From: Novosphingobium sp. NDB2Meth1
Lineage (GTDB): Bacteria > Pseudomonadota > Alphaproteobacteria > Sphingomonadales > Sphingomonadaceae
Direction of reading: 5' to 3'
DNA length: 64,000 nt
Assembly (NCBI RefSeq): GCF_900117425.1
Contig: NZ_FPEH01000012.1
Coordinates: 372,001-436,000 of the forward strand
Within the stretch, counting starts at the first letter, position 1; each line of letters begins with the position of its first letter. A program made the position numbers and the translations under genes. Below the pieces are notes generated by a model. The model did not search any database. It was given only the letters and a program-made list of their open reading frames with translations, and had not been told where the DNA came from. Shown here in pieces: positions 9,701 to 17,829 of the stretch.

Positions 9701-10093
9701 GGGACCGCCGGTTTCGCTCCAGCCCGGCGAGGCGGCGATGGCGAGTTCGAGGCCGAGCTGGTCGGCGGTCTCGGCAGCGGTGCGGAAGGCGTGCTTCCAT
9801 TCCGGCGCCATGTAGACGAGCCGCTTCTCGATCACTTGCGGCGTATTGAGCTGCGCATCGAACGTCTGCGCGCCGCCGATGCCGATGCGCTTCATCCATT
9901 CGAGATCGAGGCGGATGCCTTCCTCGGTGACGTTGCCGTTCATCCAGTGCCACCACACGCGCGGGCGGGCGGAAGCGGGCGGATCGCGGAAGCCGTCGGC
10001 GAGCGGATCCGCTGTTGGCTCGGCGTGGAGCGGAGCAAGGGCGCTACCGGCGAGCAGAAGCGCTCCGAAGAGGCGGATGGGGGCCTTGTGCAA
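6764..10093 (-). CDS. Secreted glycoside hydrolase, GH106 alpha-L-rhamnosidase type
   Basis: A 1109-residue exported enzyme. The early signature RPRVWWHWMNGNVTEEGIR and IGGAQTFDAQ, and later RGLIHYSEALEDKRPSLGDD, VAAESLTAALQPWAF and a C-terminal galactose-binding-like domain (ATYRQTLKVP, LDLGEVRDLAEVMVNGK), are the pattern of large GH106-type rhamnosidases. I start it at TTG 10093 (residues MHKAPIRLFGALLLAGSALA, a signal peptide). The reason is that GGGAG sits 7 bases upstream, while frames further upstream look non-coding and no ATG is available nearby. Predicted action is release of L-rhamnose from plant or microbial glycosides in the periplasm. No transporter gene adjoins it. Family call good, exact linkage unknown. 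Confidence 0.85.
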   Translation of the reverse strand: MHKAPIRLFGALLLAGSALAPLHAEPTADPLADGFRDPPASARPRVWWHWMNGNVTEEGIRLDLEWMKRIGIGGAQTFDAQLNTPQVIEKRLVYMAPEWKHAFRTAAETADQLGLELAIAASPGWSETGGPWVKPEDGMKKLVWSETRVTGGKPFKGKLALPPTITGPFQDLGMQPEIGVEHPKTDLPQLYRDSYVFAVPETAAPIVPVWTASSGKIDTAALTDGKLATAVEVPVGQADAPAWIRADFAAPQQVRSATLAMPPVSLFSAAKFASVLEASKDGTSFSEVVRFPTGTSAEYTITFPAVTAKALRVRFIAEQTGFNLPTPPAPGAEFPSFPGFMSGAGAHATVNELRFSAAALTHRFEEKAGFATTLNYDTIPTGEAPAVPEGAVIDLTSRLKPDGSLDWTPPKGQWRVLRMGYSLTGTENHPAPPEATGLEVDKFDAAAVRRYINTYLDTYIAAAGPDMIGQHGVRALLNDSIEVGASNWTPQIVAEFKARRGYDPVPWLPTLTGVILGTPARTDAFLHDYRQTLADLMADGHYKTIAEEAHKRGLIHYSEALEDKRPSLGDDMAMRRHADVPMAAMWSYDTERGAPQPSYEGDMRGAASVAHVYGKNLVAAESLTAALQPWAFAPRDLKPMIDMEFALGVNRPVIHTSVHQPLTDKAPGFSLFIFGQYFNRLETWSEQAKPWVDYIARSSYMLQRGRNVADVAWFYGEEAPLTGLFANAVPGDLPTNNAFDFVNPDVLLNQLSNDGPDLVAKSGARYKALYLGGSSARMSLAVLKRIDKLVRSGATLVGEKPLGSPTLQDDPAEFTRIADALWSGDTGKGRVLASHDPDGALAKLGIAPDFTYTKARPDTALRFVHRKTADAEIYFVTNRKNRAEPTTLSFAVTGKAPEWWDAQTGRAAPLGYTDRDGRTDIAMTLKPWQSGFVVFRKAGPASLSLPASTRTQLAALSGPWALTFQPGRGAPASVSLPALADWTKSSDPGVRYFSGTATYRQTLKVPATKPGQRLILDLGEVRDLAEVMVNGKSAGILWQPPYEADLTGLAKPGTNSIEIRVTNLWVNRLIGDAQPGAKPITFTTLKTYRADAPLRPSGLLGPVTLNVEN

Positions 10094-10132
10094 CGCGCGT
10101 CTCCCGAACGGACCATGATTGTTTATGATTGC

Positions 10133-10142
10133 TTTGATCAAA
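10133..10142. promoter_or_regulatory. Palindrome TTTGATCAAA in divergent promoter region
   Basis: A perfect 10-base palindrome about 40 bases upstream of the TTG start of the rhamnosidase gene and 150 bases upstream of the desaturase start. It could be an operator half of either promoter. Short palindromes of this size also occur by chance, so support is weak. Confidence 0.25.
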
Positions 10143-10289
10143 AACGCGCATCGGATGCAAGCGAAATCGGGGGGCGAATGCAGCCAACGGGGATACCCTG
10201 TGGTCGGTAATACGATCTGGGGAGTTGTTGGCATTCGGACTTGGTGTTAGCCTTCAAGCCACAGAAATGCCGTGGGGGTTCGCAGTATC

Positions 10290-11165
10290 ATGGCTGGTAT
10301 TAAACCGCTGATATTCAAGTATTACCAGCCGGCGACGCTGCTGGCGATTTTCGTGTTCTGGTCGGTTCTGCCGCCGGAACTGGCGACGAATGGCTGGACC
10401 ATCGTGATCGCGGCGGTCTGCACCAAGTTCATGATCCTGGGACTCGAGCAGATCAACGAACGGCACGCCGGGTGGCGGCTGACGCGCGCTGAATTCTTTT
10501 CGGACCTGTTCTACTTCGTGATGTTCTACACGGTTGTGCGCTATGCCGGAAAGCACTGGGCCGATGCGCCGCTGATCGGGGTGAAGGACGCGCTGGGCAT
10601 CCATACCCCGTGGCTGGAGCATGCGCCGCTGATCTTGCAGGTGGCGCTGATCATGCTGCTGATCGAGTGGGGGCACTACTGGCTGCACCGGGCGATGCAC
10701 AACTGGTTTCCGCTGTGGGTGGTCCACGCGCCGCACCACTTTGTGCGGCAACTGAACGCGCTGAAGGGGGCGGTGGGCAATCCCTTCGAGCTGTTCCTGA
10801 TCGGGCTTAGCCTGACGGTATTCCTCGATTTCTCGCTGCCGGCCCTGTTCTGCGCCGGGCATATGCTGGGAACCATCGCGGCGTTCAGCCACGCCAACGT
10901 GCGCTTCGATCCGCCGCGCTGGTATTCCGCCGTGTTCACCACGATCGAGGCGCACAGCCTGCACCATTCGGTGGAGTACGAGGATACGCGCTGCAACTAT
11001 GCCTGCGCGCTGATCCTGTTTGACCGGCTGCACGGCACGTTCAAGGGGGGCGAGGCGGTGGAAGTCGGGCAGGAAGGCCGGCGGCACATGGGCATCGGCG
11101 AGACGCTGATCTATCCGCTCATGCCGATCATCGACTGGGTAAAGGGGCGCAAGGCCGCGGCTTAG
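10290..11165 (+). CDS. Sterol desaturase / fatty acid hydroxylase family membrane protein (paralogue 1)
   Basis: A 291-residue integral membrane protein with several hydrophobic segments. It has the His boxes of the di-iron fatty acid hydroxylase superfamily: H129-YWL-H133 with H137, HAPHH at 146-150, H201, and H222-SL-HH at 225-226. Members use O2 to hydroxylate or desaturate lipids; the bacterial substrate here is unknown. ATG 10290 is preferred over GTG 10272, which lacks a ribosome site, while GGGGG precedes the ATG. A close paralogue lies at 25765-26652; both share HAPHH, NA[LM]KGAVGNP and DTRCNY/NTRCNY motifs. It is convergent with the beta-propeller gene. Confidence 0.85.
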   Translation: MAGIKPLIFKYYQPATLLAIFVFWSVLPPELATNGWTIVIAAVCTKFMILGLEQINERHAGWRLTRAEFFSDLFYFVMFYTVVRYAGKHWADAPLIGVKDALGIHTPWLEHAPLILQVALIMLLIEWGHYWLHRAMHNWFPLWVVHAPHHFVRQLNALKGAVGNPFELFLIGLSLTVFLDFSLPALFCAGHMLGTIAAFSHANVRFDPPRWYSAVFTTIEAHSLHHSVEYEDTRCNYACALILFDRLHGTFKGGEAVEVGQEGRRHMGIGETLIYPLMPIIDWVKGRKAAA

Positions 11166-11253
11166 AAAAAGGGACTGTCCCCTTTATTTTCGTTTCTTTC
11201 GAGTATCTTGATCGGAAAGAGGAGGCGAGTGAAAAAAAGGGGACTGTCCCTAT
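11166..11253. repeat. Direct pair of GGGACTGTCCC palindromic units between convergent genes
   Basis: Unit 1 (11166-11185) and unit 2 (11232-11253) are in the same orientation. Each is an A-run, a GGGACTGTCCC palindrome and a T-rich tail, and each could form a small hairpin. Unit 1 follows the desaturase stop by a few bases; unit 2 contains the stop codon of the beta-propeller gene. The position fits a bidirectional terminator. Similar GGGACAGTCCC elements are widespread in bacteria (from memory). Confidence 0.75.
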
Positions 11254-12161
11254 TTGTTGGGCCACCATGTCAGCGTGCGGATATCGTGCGCCGAGGTCCA
11301 TACGCCCTTGGGCGTCCAACGCAGCGCGCCGCTGCCGGAGGGCTTGCCGACGCGGTCGAGGATCGCGTTGGTGGCGGCATCGATCACCACGTATTCCTGA
11401 TCATCGGTGGTGCGCAGCCAGACCTTCCCGCCGCCGGTATCGATATCGCCCCACTTGAGGTTGTCGCCCACCTTGATCCGCGCGGTGACCGTCATCGTGG
11501 CTGGGTCGATCTTCGCGACGGTGCCATCGCCCTGTTCCTGCACCCAGACCGCGCCTTCGCCCGCGACGAGGAAGCCCGGCATCTTGCCGAGCGCGACGGT
11601 GCCAGTGACGGTGTTGGTGGCGGGATCGATGCGGCTGAGCACCTGTTCCTTGCCGCTCACCGCCCAGAGCGCGCCGAGGCCGAAGCTGAGGTACCACGAG
11701 CCGGGTGCGACCGGGATCGAGGCGACGACCTTGTTGGTGGCGGGGTCGATGCGGGCGATCTTCCCGCTGGCCTCGCTGCCGATCCAGACGGAGCCCGCGC
11801 CGGTAACGGTGTTGAGCTCGCCCTCCATATTGTTGGCGATGCCGCTGGAAATCGTGGCGAGGAGCCGCCCGGTCTTCACGTCGATGCGCTTGACGGCGTT
11901 CTCCGGGCAATCGGCGACCCAGAGCGAGCCATAGTCCACGCTCATGCCGCCGCAGGGCCGCCCCATCGGGTATTCGGTCTTCTTGCCCTTCACCGACCAC
12001 TGCTCGACGCGGCCCTTGTTGGTCGCCCAGACGGTGTCGCCGTCGATGGCAAGGAAGTCGGCAAAACCGGGGACGACCTGCACGACGGGCTTCGCGGCTT
12101 CGGCATGGGCAGCAGCGGGGATCAGCGCGGCGGCGAGAAGCAGGGACTTGGGGCTTCGCAT
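11250..12161 (-). CDS. Exported YVTN/SMP-30-like beta-propeller protein
   Basis: A 303-residue protein with a signal peptide (MRSPKSLLLAAALIPAAAHA). It has a series of about 40-residue repeats built on IDPATNKVVASI-type motifs (IDPATNTVTGTV, IDPATMTVTARI, IDAATNAILDRV) and G-VWV blades, the signature of a periplasmic YncE/virginiamycin-B-lyase-like propeller. No catalytic residues can be assigned. ATG 12161 has AAGGAG 6 bases upstream, better than an in-frame TTG at 12176 that lies before that site. It starts 11 bases after the allophanate hydrolase stop, so it is the last gene of the guanidine/urea operon. Its role there is unknown; ligand sensing or binding is possible. Confidence 0.8.
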   Translation of the reverse strand: MRSPKSLLLAAALIPAAAHAEAAKPVVQVVPGFADFLAIDGDTVWATNKGRVEQWSVKGKKTEYPMGRPCGGMSVDYGSLWVADCPENAVKRIDVKTGRLLATISSGIANNMEGELNTVTGAGSVWIGSEASGKIARIDPATNKVVASIPVAPGSWYLSFGLGALWAVSGKEQVLSRIDPATNTVTGTVALGKMPGFLVAGEGAVWVQEQGDGTVAKIDPATMTVTARIKVGDNLKWGDIDTGGGKVWLRTTDDQEYVVIDAATNAILDRVGKPSGSGALRWTPKGVWTSAHDIRTLTWWPNK

Positions 12162-12172
12162 GGGCTGCTCCT

Positions 12173-13939
12173 TCAATTCTTCTGCGCGATATAGGCGCGC
12201 CAGCCGCCGAGGTGGGTGATGTCCTCCGCGCCGATCAGCGCACGCGGTTCGGCGACGAAGCCCTTGACGCTGGTCCCGTCTGCCAGCGTGACGGTGCCGA
12301 TGGCAAGCGGGGCGGGGACTTCGACGGTGAAGCTGCCGAATTCGGCGACGCCCAGCTCATAGACTTCGACCGCGATGGAAGCGCCGTCATCGCCGCTGTG
12401 GACCAACGCCGGCTTGGGCGGCACGCTGTCGGCCATGGCATAGAGCCGGTAGCTGGGCGCGGTATGGGTTGCCTCCACGAAGGTCGCCTCGCGCGAGGTG
12501 AGCTGCCAGTGGAGCGGCATGTCCTTGAGGTGGGCGCCGACGACGGCGAGCTTGACGGTCTGCATATGGCCCTCGAGGTCAAGAGGTGGCGGGGGGGCGA
12601 GGTGGGCCCTGGCGAGATAGGTGTCGGCAAGATCGAGCAGCGTGCGGTCGGTGTCGGCGGGGCCGATGAAGGTGATCCCGAAGCCGGTGCGGTTGTGGCG
12701 CGTGCCTGCGGGGACCGCGAGCGCGGCCATGTCGAGCAGGTTCACGAAGTTCGTGTAGGCGCCGAGATTGCTGTTGAGCGCGATGGGTGCCTTGGCGAGT
12801 TCCGCCACACGGTAGGTGGTGCCGGTGGTCGGGAAGGCGAGCGCGTCGATCTCGCCCCACAGAAGGTCGGCGTGACGCTTGATCTCGGCGAGGCGGTAGA
12901 TGCCCTGGAAGGTCTCGACCGCGGTCTTGTCCCACCCGGCTTCGACCACGGCGCGGACGGTGGGATCGACGGCATTGGGGTTGGCCTTGAGGATCTGCGC
13001 CATCGCGGCGGTGCGTTCGGCCACCCAAGGGCCGTCATAGAGCAGCTGCGCGGCTTCCTGCAGCGGGGCGATGTCGATCTCGACCAGTTCGGCGAAGCTG
13101 GCGAGGTGATCGAGCGCGCGGTCGTAGAAGTATTCGGATTCTGCATCGCCGAACCACTGGCGCTGGTGGCGCATCGGGACGCCGATGCGGGTCGGCGTGA
13201 TGGCGCGGTCAGCCAGCGGCTTGGACCACGGATCGGCGGGATCGAAGCGGGCGAGGACCTTGTCGACCAATGCGGCGTCGGCGGTGGTGTGCGCGAAGAC
13301 GGTGACGCAATCGATCGAGCGGCAGGCGGGGACAACGCCGTTCGTGCTCCAGCGGCCCTTGGTTGGCTTGAAGCCGATCAGGTGGTTGAACGCGGCAGGG
13401 ACACGTCCGGATCCGGCCGTATCGGTCCCGAGCGCGACGGGGACAAGGCCGGCGGCGACGGCGATGGCCGAGCCGGAACTGGAGCCGCCGCTGACATAGG
13501 CGCGGTTGAAGGCATTGCGCGGGATGCCATAGGGGCTGCGCACGCCGACGAGGCCGGTGGCGAACTGATCGAGATTGGTCTTGCCCATGCAGATCGCGCC
13601 TGCCGCCGCGAGGCGCGCGGTGACGGTGGCGCTTTGCTCTGGCGTATAGGCGAAGGCGGGGCAGGCGGCGGTGGTCTCGAAGCCGGCGACGTCGATGTTG
13701 TCCTTCGCGGCGTAGGGAACGCCGGCGAGGGGGAGCTTCTCGCCAGCCGCGATGCGGGCATCCACGTCGCGCGCGGCGGCGAGGACCTGTTCGGCACTGG
13801 CGCGGCTGATCCAAATCTGGGGTTGAACCGCGTCGTAGGCGGCGATCCGGGCGAGTGCGGCTTCGGCCTGCTCGACGGCGGTTGTTGCGCCGGACTGGAC
13901 GGCGGCGGCGATTTCGGCGGCAGTGCTGACAGACGTCAA
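12173..13939 (-). CDS. atzF: Allophanate hydrolase
   Basis: A 588-residue two-domain enzyme. Residues about 1-440 are an amidase-signature domain with the Ser-cisSer-Lys triad visible: Lys in YAAKDNID, Ser in GGSSSGSA and Ser in GTDTAGSGRVPA. The last about 130 residues are the allophanate hydrolase C-terminal domain. It converts allophanate to 2 CO2 and 2 NH3 in the cytoplasm, the last step of biotin-dependent urea or guanidine breakdown. The start is TTG 13939 with GGAG 8 bases upstream; this ribosome site abuts a palindromic repeat. It lies directly downstream of the carboxylase gene, separated only by that repeat. Confidence 0.92.
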   Translation of the reverse strand: MTSVSTAAEIAAAVQSGATTAVEQAEAALARIAAYDAVQPQIWISRASAEQVLAAARDVDARIAAGEKLPLAGVPYAAKDNIDVAGFETTAACPAFAYTPEQSATVTARLAAAGAICMGKTNLDQFATGLVGVRSPYGIPRNAFNRAYVSGGSSSGSAIAVAAGLVPVALGTDTAGSGRVPAAFNHLIGFKPTKGRWSTNGVVPACRSIDCVTVFAHTTADAALVDKVLARFDPADPWSKPLADRAITPTRIGVPMRHQRQWFGDAESEYFYDRALDHLASFAELVEIDIAPLQEAAQLLYDGPWVAERTAAMAQILKANPNAVDPTVRAVVEAGWDKTAVETFQGIYRLAEIKRHADLLWGEIDALAFPTTGTTYRVAELAKAPIALNSNLGAYTNFVNLLDMAALAVPAGTRHNRTGFGITFIGPADTDRTLLDLADTYLARAHLAPPPPLDLEGHMQTVKLAVVGAHLKDMPLHWQLTSREATFVEATHTAPSYRLYAMADSVPPKPALVHSGDDGASIAVEVYELGVAEFGSFTVEVPAPLAIGTVTLADGTSVKGFVAEPRALIGAEDITHLGGWRAYIAQKN

Positions 13940-13949
13940 AGCCCAATCT

Positions 13950-14059
13950 CCGTTCGTGTCGAGCCCCTCGACTGGCTCGGGATAAACTTCGGGTCGAAGA
14001 CCCGAAGTCGAGACACCTTACGCAGCGCCCGGTGTCTCGACTTCGCTCGACACGAACGG
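13950..14059. repeat. Dispersed palindromic repeat, family B (copy 1, with an internal insertion)
   Basis: The outer arms CCGTTCGTGTCGAG (13950-13963) and CTCGACACGAACGG (to 14059) are complementary, as are the inner arms GAAGTCGAGACACC (14004-14017) and GGTGTCTCGACTTC (14031-14044). The left arm is interrupted by about 40 extra bases absent from the otherwise matching copy at 47297-47367. It sits between the carboxylase and allophanate hydrolase genes, where it may attenuate or stabilise the transcript. Confidence 0.85.
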
Positions 14060-14090
14060 GAGTGGGAGGGGCAGTGGAGCGAGGTCTGGG

Positions 14091-17000
14091 TCATGCCGTC
14101 CTCCTTAGCGCGAGCATCGGCGAGCCTGGCTGGAGGGACTGCTTCTCCTTGATGTAGAGCGCCTCGATCGTGCCGGTGCCAGGGCTTTCGACCGGGCATT
14201 CCATCTTCATCGCCTCGATCACCGCGATGGTGTCGCCGGCCTTCACCGCGTCTCCGGCCGAGACGAGGAGCTTCCACACGCTGCCGCCGAAGGGGGCTTC
14301 GACGAGGTCGGTGCCGTCGGGCACTTCGGCAAGCGCTTGGGCGGGGGCTTCGGCCTCGGTGAGGCTGCTGACGCGGTCGAACTCGCCGCGGCGCTCCCAG
14401 TCGGCGCGCTCGGCGTCGAAGGCGGCCTGGCGATTGGCTTCGAAGGCGGCAATGGTCTCCGCGTTGCCCGCCAGGAATGCGCGGTAATCGGCGAGGCGGA
14501 ATTCGCTCGGCTCGATCTTCAGCGCGCGGCGGCCGGCGGGGAAATCGCGGCGCCATGCGGTGAGCTCTTCGGCGCTGACCGGATAGAAACGGATCTGGTC
14601 GAAGAAGCGCAGCAGCCAGGGCTTGCCTTCGGTGAAGGCATCCGTCTGCTTGTAGGTGTTCCACACCTGCACGGTGCGGCCGAACAGCTGGTAGCCGCCG
14701 GGGCCTTCCATCCCGTAGATGCACATATAGGCGCCGCCGATGCCGACGACATTGGGCGGGGTCCAGGTGCGCGCAGGGTTGTACTTGGTGGTGACGAGGC
14801 GGTGGCGCGGATCGACCGGGGTCGCGACAGGCGCGCCGAGATAGACGTCGCCGAGGCCCATGACGAGGTAGTTGGCCTCGAATATCAGGTTCTCGACCGC
14901 GGCGACATCGGGAAGGCCGTTGATGCGGCGGATGAATTCGATGTTGTCCGGGCACCATGGCGCATCGTCGCGGACGGCGCCCATGTACTTCTGGATGGTC
15001 TCCAGCGTGGCGGGATCGCGCCATGACAGCGGCAGGTGGACAACGCGGCTCGGGATGGTGAAGTCCCCGAGGTCTCCGAGGCGTTCTTCCGCGTCGATCA
15101 GCATGGCGAGCGCGGTGGCCTGATCCAGCGCCTTCCCATCAAAATGCAGCTGGAGCGAACGGATACCCGGGACCACGTCGATGACGCCGGGGTGGGCCAT
15201 TCGCTCCATCTCGACCATCAGCGCGTGGACGCGGATCCTGAGCTCGATGTCGAGGACGATCGGGCCATATTCGACGAGGATGTTTCGATCACCCTGCTGG
15301 CGGTAGATCGTGCGGGGGCGGCCTTGTGCTTCGGGCAGTTCGACGAGGATCGGGGAAAGATGGGCGACAGGGCGGTCGGGCACCGGGCCGGGGAGCGTGC
15401 CGTCGCTGAGCAGGCGCTGCTGGTCGGCATCGGCTGTGGCGGCATCGGCGATGGTGACCGGGGCAAAGCGCAGCCGGTCGCCGGGGACGAGCTGGCCAAG
15501 CTTCCAACGGTCGGCCGCGATGACCACGAAGGGGCAGACAAACCCCCCCAAGGAGGGGCCATCCGGGCCAAGGATGATCGGCATGTCACCGGTGAAATCG
15601 ACCGCGCCGATGGCGTAGGGGTTGTCGTGGATGTTGGAGGGGTGGAGCCCCGCTTCGCCGCCGTCCTTCCGCGCCCAGTGCGGCTTGGGGCCGATGAGGC
15701 GCACGCCGGTGCGGTTGGAATTGTAGTGCACCTGCCATTCGGCGGCGACGATCATGGCAATATCGTCGGGCGTGAAGAAATCGGGCGCGCCGTGCGGGCC
15801 GTAGAGGACGCGCAGGGTCCATTCGTTGCTGAGCGGCGGCAGTGCCGTCGCGGCAAGCGGCGCCTCGGCGGGTTGATTGCCCAAGTGGAGCACATCGCCC
15901 GCAACAAGGCGGCGCGCGGCGTGGCCGCCGAACTGGCCGAGTTCGAACGTGGCGCGGCTGCCAAGATAGGGCGCGATATCAAGGCCGCCTGCAAAGAGCA
16001 GATAGCCGCGCATGCCGCCGCCCCGCGCGCGGCCGAGTGCCAGCGTTTGCCCGGCGGCAATCGGGATCACCTGCCCGCGCGGGACGGGCATGCCATCGAG
16101 CGTCGCGCCGAAATCTGCACCGGTGAGCGCGACGCGCGCGGGCGCGGTGAAGGCGAGGGTCGGGCCGGAGTGAGTGAGTTCGAGGCCGGCGGTGCCTTCG
16201 GGATTGCCGAGCAGGCGGTTGCCAAGCCGGAACGATTGATCGTCCATCGGGCCTGAAGGCGGCACGCCGACCGCCCAGAGGCGCTGGCGGCCGGGCCAAT
16301 CCTGCACCGTGGTGGCGGTGCCGCCGCTGACGACGCGGACGCTGCGGGGGGTATAGGCGATGGTATCAAGGACGCGGGTCGAGACTTCGCCGCTGGTGAA
16401 GGCGGGGGTGCGGACCACATCGCGCAGCCAGCGCAAATTGGTTTCGATGCCATCGACGCGGGTTTCGCCGAGCGCCGTTTGTATCGCGGTGACGGCAAGG
16501 CCGCGCGTCGGGGCATGGACGATCAGCTTGGCGAGCATGGGATCGTACCACGAGGTGACCTCGCTGCCGGCCATGACCCAGGTTTCGGTGCGGATATCGG
16601 CCGGGAATTCGACTGCCGTGAGCGTGCCGGAGGTGGGGCGATAATCGAGCGCCGGGTCTTCGGCGTAGAGGCGGACCTGTACCGAATGGCCCTGCGGCAC
16701 AGTGGGCGCGCTATCTAGGAAGCTGAAATCGCCCGCGCCGCCGCGCACCATCCATTCGACGAGATCGATGCCCATGACCATTTCGGTCACGCCGTGCTCG
16801 ACCTGCAGGCGGGTGTTCATTTCGAGGAAGTAGAACTGCTCGCGCTCGGCATCATAGAGGAATTCGACAGTGCCGGCGTTGCGATAGCGCGCGGCTTCGC
16901 CGAGGCGGATCGCGGCGGTATACAGGTCCTGCCGGATATGCTCGGGAAGCAGAGGGGCGGGGGATTCCTCGACCACTTTCTGGTTGCGGCGCTGGAGCGA

Positions 17001-17687
17001 GCAATCGCGTTCGCCGAGCGCGACGACACGGCCCTCGCCGTCGCCGAAGATCTGCACTTCGACATGGCGGGCGCGGCGCACATAGCGTTCGAGGAAAACG
17101 CCGGCATCGCCGAAGTTGCTCTGGCCAAGGCGGGCGACAGTGGCGAAGCCTTCGCGGACATCGGCCTGGCTTTCGCAAACGCGCATGCCGATGCCGCCGC
17201 CGCCGGCGGTCGCCTTGAGCATGACGGGAAAGCCGATTTCGTTCGCCGCGGCGAGCGCTTCCTTTTCGCTCGTCAGCAGTTCGGAGCCGGGCGCGAGCGG
17301 CACGCCGTGCGCCTTGGCGAGCGCGCGGGCGCTGTGCTTGAGGCCGAACATGCGGATATTGTCGGGCGTCGGGCCGATGAAGACGATCCCGGCCGCCGCA
17401 CAGGCTTCGGCGAAATCGGTGTTCTCGGCCAGGAATCCGTATCCGGGATGGATCGCACCTGCGCCCGTCTGCTTTGCGGCAGCGAGGATCGCCTCGATGT
17501 TGAGATAGCTTTCAGAGGGACGCGCGCCGCCGATGCAGACGGCCTCGTCTGCCTCCGAGACATGGAGCGAGCCAGCATCGGCTTCCGAATAGACCGCAAC
17601 CGAGCGCAGCCCCATGCGGCGCAAGGTGCGGATGATCCGGGTGGCGATGGCCCCGCGGTTGGCAATGAGGACGGTGTCGAAGCTCAT
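14091..17687 (-). CDS. Biotin-dependent urea/guanidine carboxylase
   Basis: A 1198-residue enzyme of normal family length. Residues 1-450 are biotin carboxylase (NRGAIATRIIR, ATP loop GGGGIGM at 163-168, EMNTRLQVEHG). About 450-870 hold the AHS1/AHS2 (allophanate-hydrolase-like) domains, followed by the rest of the carboxyltransferase. The C-terminal biotin carrier has biotinyl K1161 in EAMKM. It carboxylates urea to allophanate or, in the reassigned subfamily, guanidine to carboxyguanidine. D697 in AVDFTGD lies where I recall an Asn (N1330) binding urea in the Kluyveromyces enzyme; Asp there, together with two DUF1989 partners, favours guanidine. ATG 17687 is chosen because upstream frame is repeat DNA. 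Carboxylase class certain, substrate choice probable. Confidence 0.93.
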   Translation of the reverse strand: MSFDTVLIANRGAIATRIIRTLRRMGLRSVAVYSEADAGSLHVSEADEAVCIGGARPSESYLNIEAILAAAKQTGAGAIHPGYGFLAENTDFAEACAAAGIVFIGPTPDNIRMFGLKHSARALAKAHGVPLAPGSELLTSEKEALAAANEIGFPVMLKATAGGGGIGMRVCESQADVREGFATVARLGQSNFGDAGVFLERYVRRARHVEVQIFGDGEGRVVALGERDCSLQRRNQKVVEESPAPLLPEHIRQDLYTAAIRLGEAARYRNAGTVEFLYDAEREQFYFLEMNTRLQVEHGVTEMVMGIDLVEWMVRGGAGDFSFLDSAPTVPQGHSVQVRLYAEDPALDYRPTSGTLTAVEFPADIRTETWVMAGSEVTSWYDPMLAKLIVHAPTRGLAVTAIQTALGETRVDGIETNLRWLRDVVRTPAFTSGEVSTRVLDTIAYTPRSVRVVSGGTATTVQDWPGRQRLWAVGVPPSGPMDDQSFRLGNRLLGNPEGTAGLELTHSGPTLAFTAPARVALTGADFGATLDGMPVPRGQVIPIAAGQTLALGRARGGGMRGYLLFAGGLDIAPYLGSRATFELGQFGGHAARRLVAGDVLHLGNQPAEAPLAATALPPLSNEWTLRVLYGPHGAPDFFTPDDIAMIVAAEWQVHYNSNRTGVRLIGPKPHWARKDGGEAGLHPSNIHDNPYAIGAVDFTGDMPIILGPDGPSLGGFVCPFVVIAADRWKLGQLVPGDRLRFAPVTIADAATADADQQRLLSDGTLPGPVPDRPVAHLSPILVELPEAQGRPRTIYRQQGDRNILVEYGPIVLDIELRIRVHALMVEMERMAHPGVIDVVPGIRSLQLHFDGKALDQATALAMLIDAEERLGDLGDFTIPSRVVHLPLSWRDPATLETIQKYMGAVRDDAPWCPDNIEFIRRINGLPDVAAVENLIFEANYLVMGLGDVYLGAPVATPVDPRHRLVTTKYNPARTWTPPNVVGIGGAYMCIYGMEGPGGYQLFGRTVQVWNTYKQTDAFTEGKPWLLRFFDQIRFYPVSAEELTAWRRDFPAGRRALKIEPSEFRLADYRAFLAGNAETIAAFEANRQAAFDAERADWERRGEFDRVSSLTEAEAPAQALAEVPDGTDLVEAPFGGSVWKLLVSAGDAVKAGDTIAVIEAMKMECPVESPGTGTIEALYIKEKQSLQPGSPMLALRRTA

Positions 17688-17709
17688 GTTCTCGCTATGA
17701 CTCACTGCT

Positions 17710-17804
17710 CCCCTCCCCGTGGGGAGGGGTTGGGGGAGGGGGTACGGCATGTCCGGTGAGTGCTGGATACCCCCACCCGGCCTCCCCCGGACGGGGGAGG
17801 GGAA
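17710..17804. repeat. GC-rich double hairpin repeat
   Basis: A 9-base stem CCCCTCCCC/GGGGAGGGG with a 2-base loop (17710-17729) is followed by an 8-base stem CCTCCCCC/GGGGGAGG (17781-17800). Both lie between the DUF1989 gene and the carboxylase gene of the same operon. It may be a processing or attenuation site, or another dispersed repeat family. Confidence 0.75.
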
Positions 17805-17829
17805 GAAGAAGGATTTGGGAACGCCGCGC

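Noticed and set aside
12212..14152. A 646-codon plus-strand open frame opposite allophanate hydrolase
   Set aside because: Gly/Asp/Arg-rich shadow that runs into a palindromic repeat; the minus strand carries the amidase triad.
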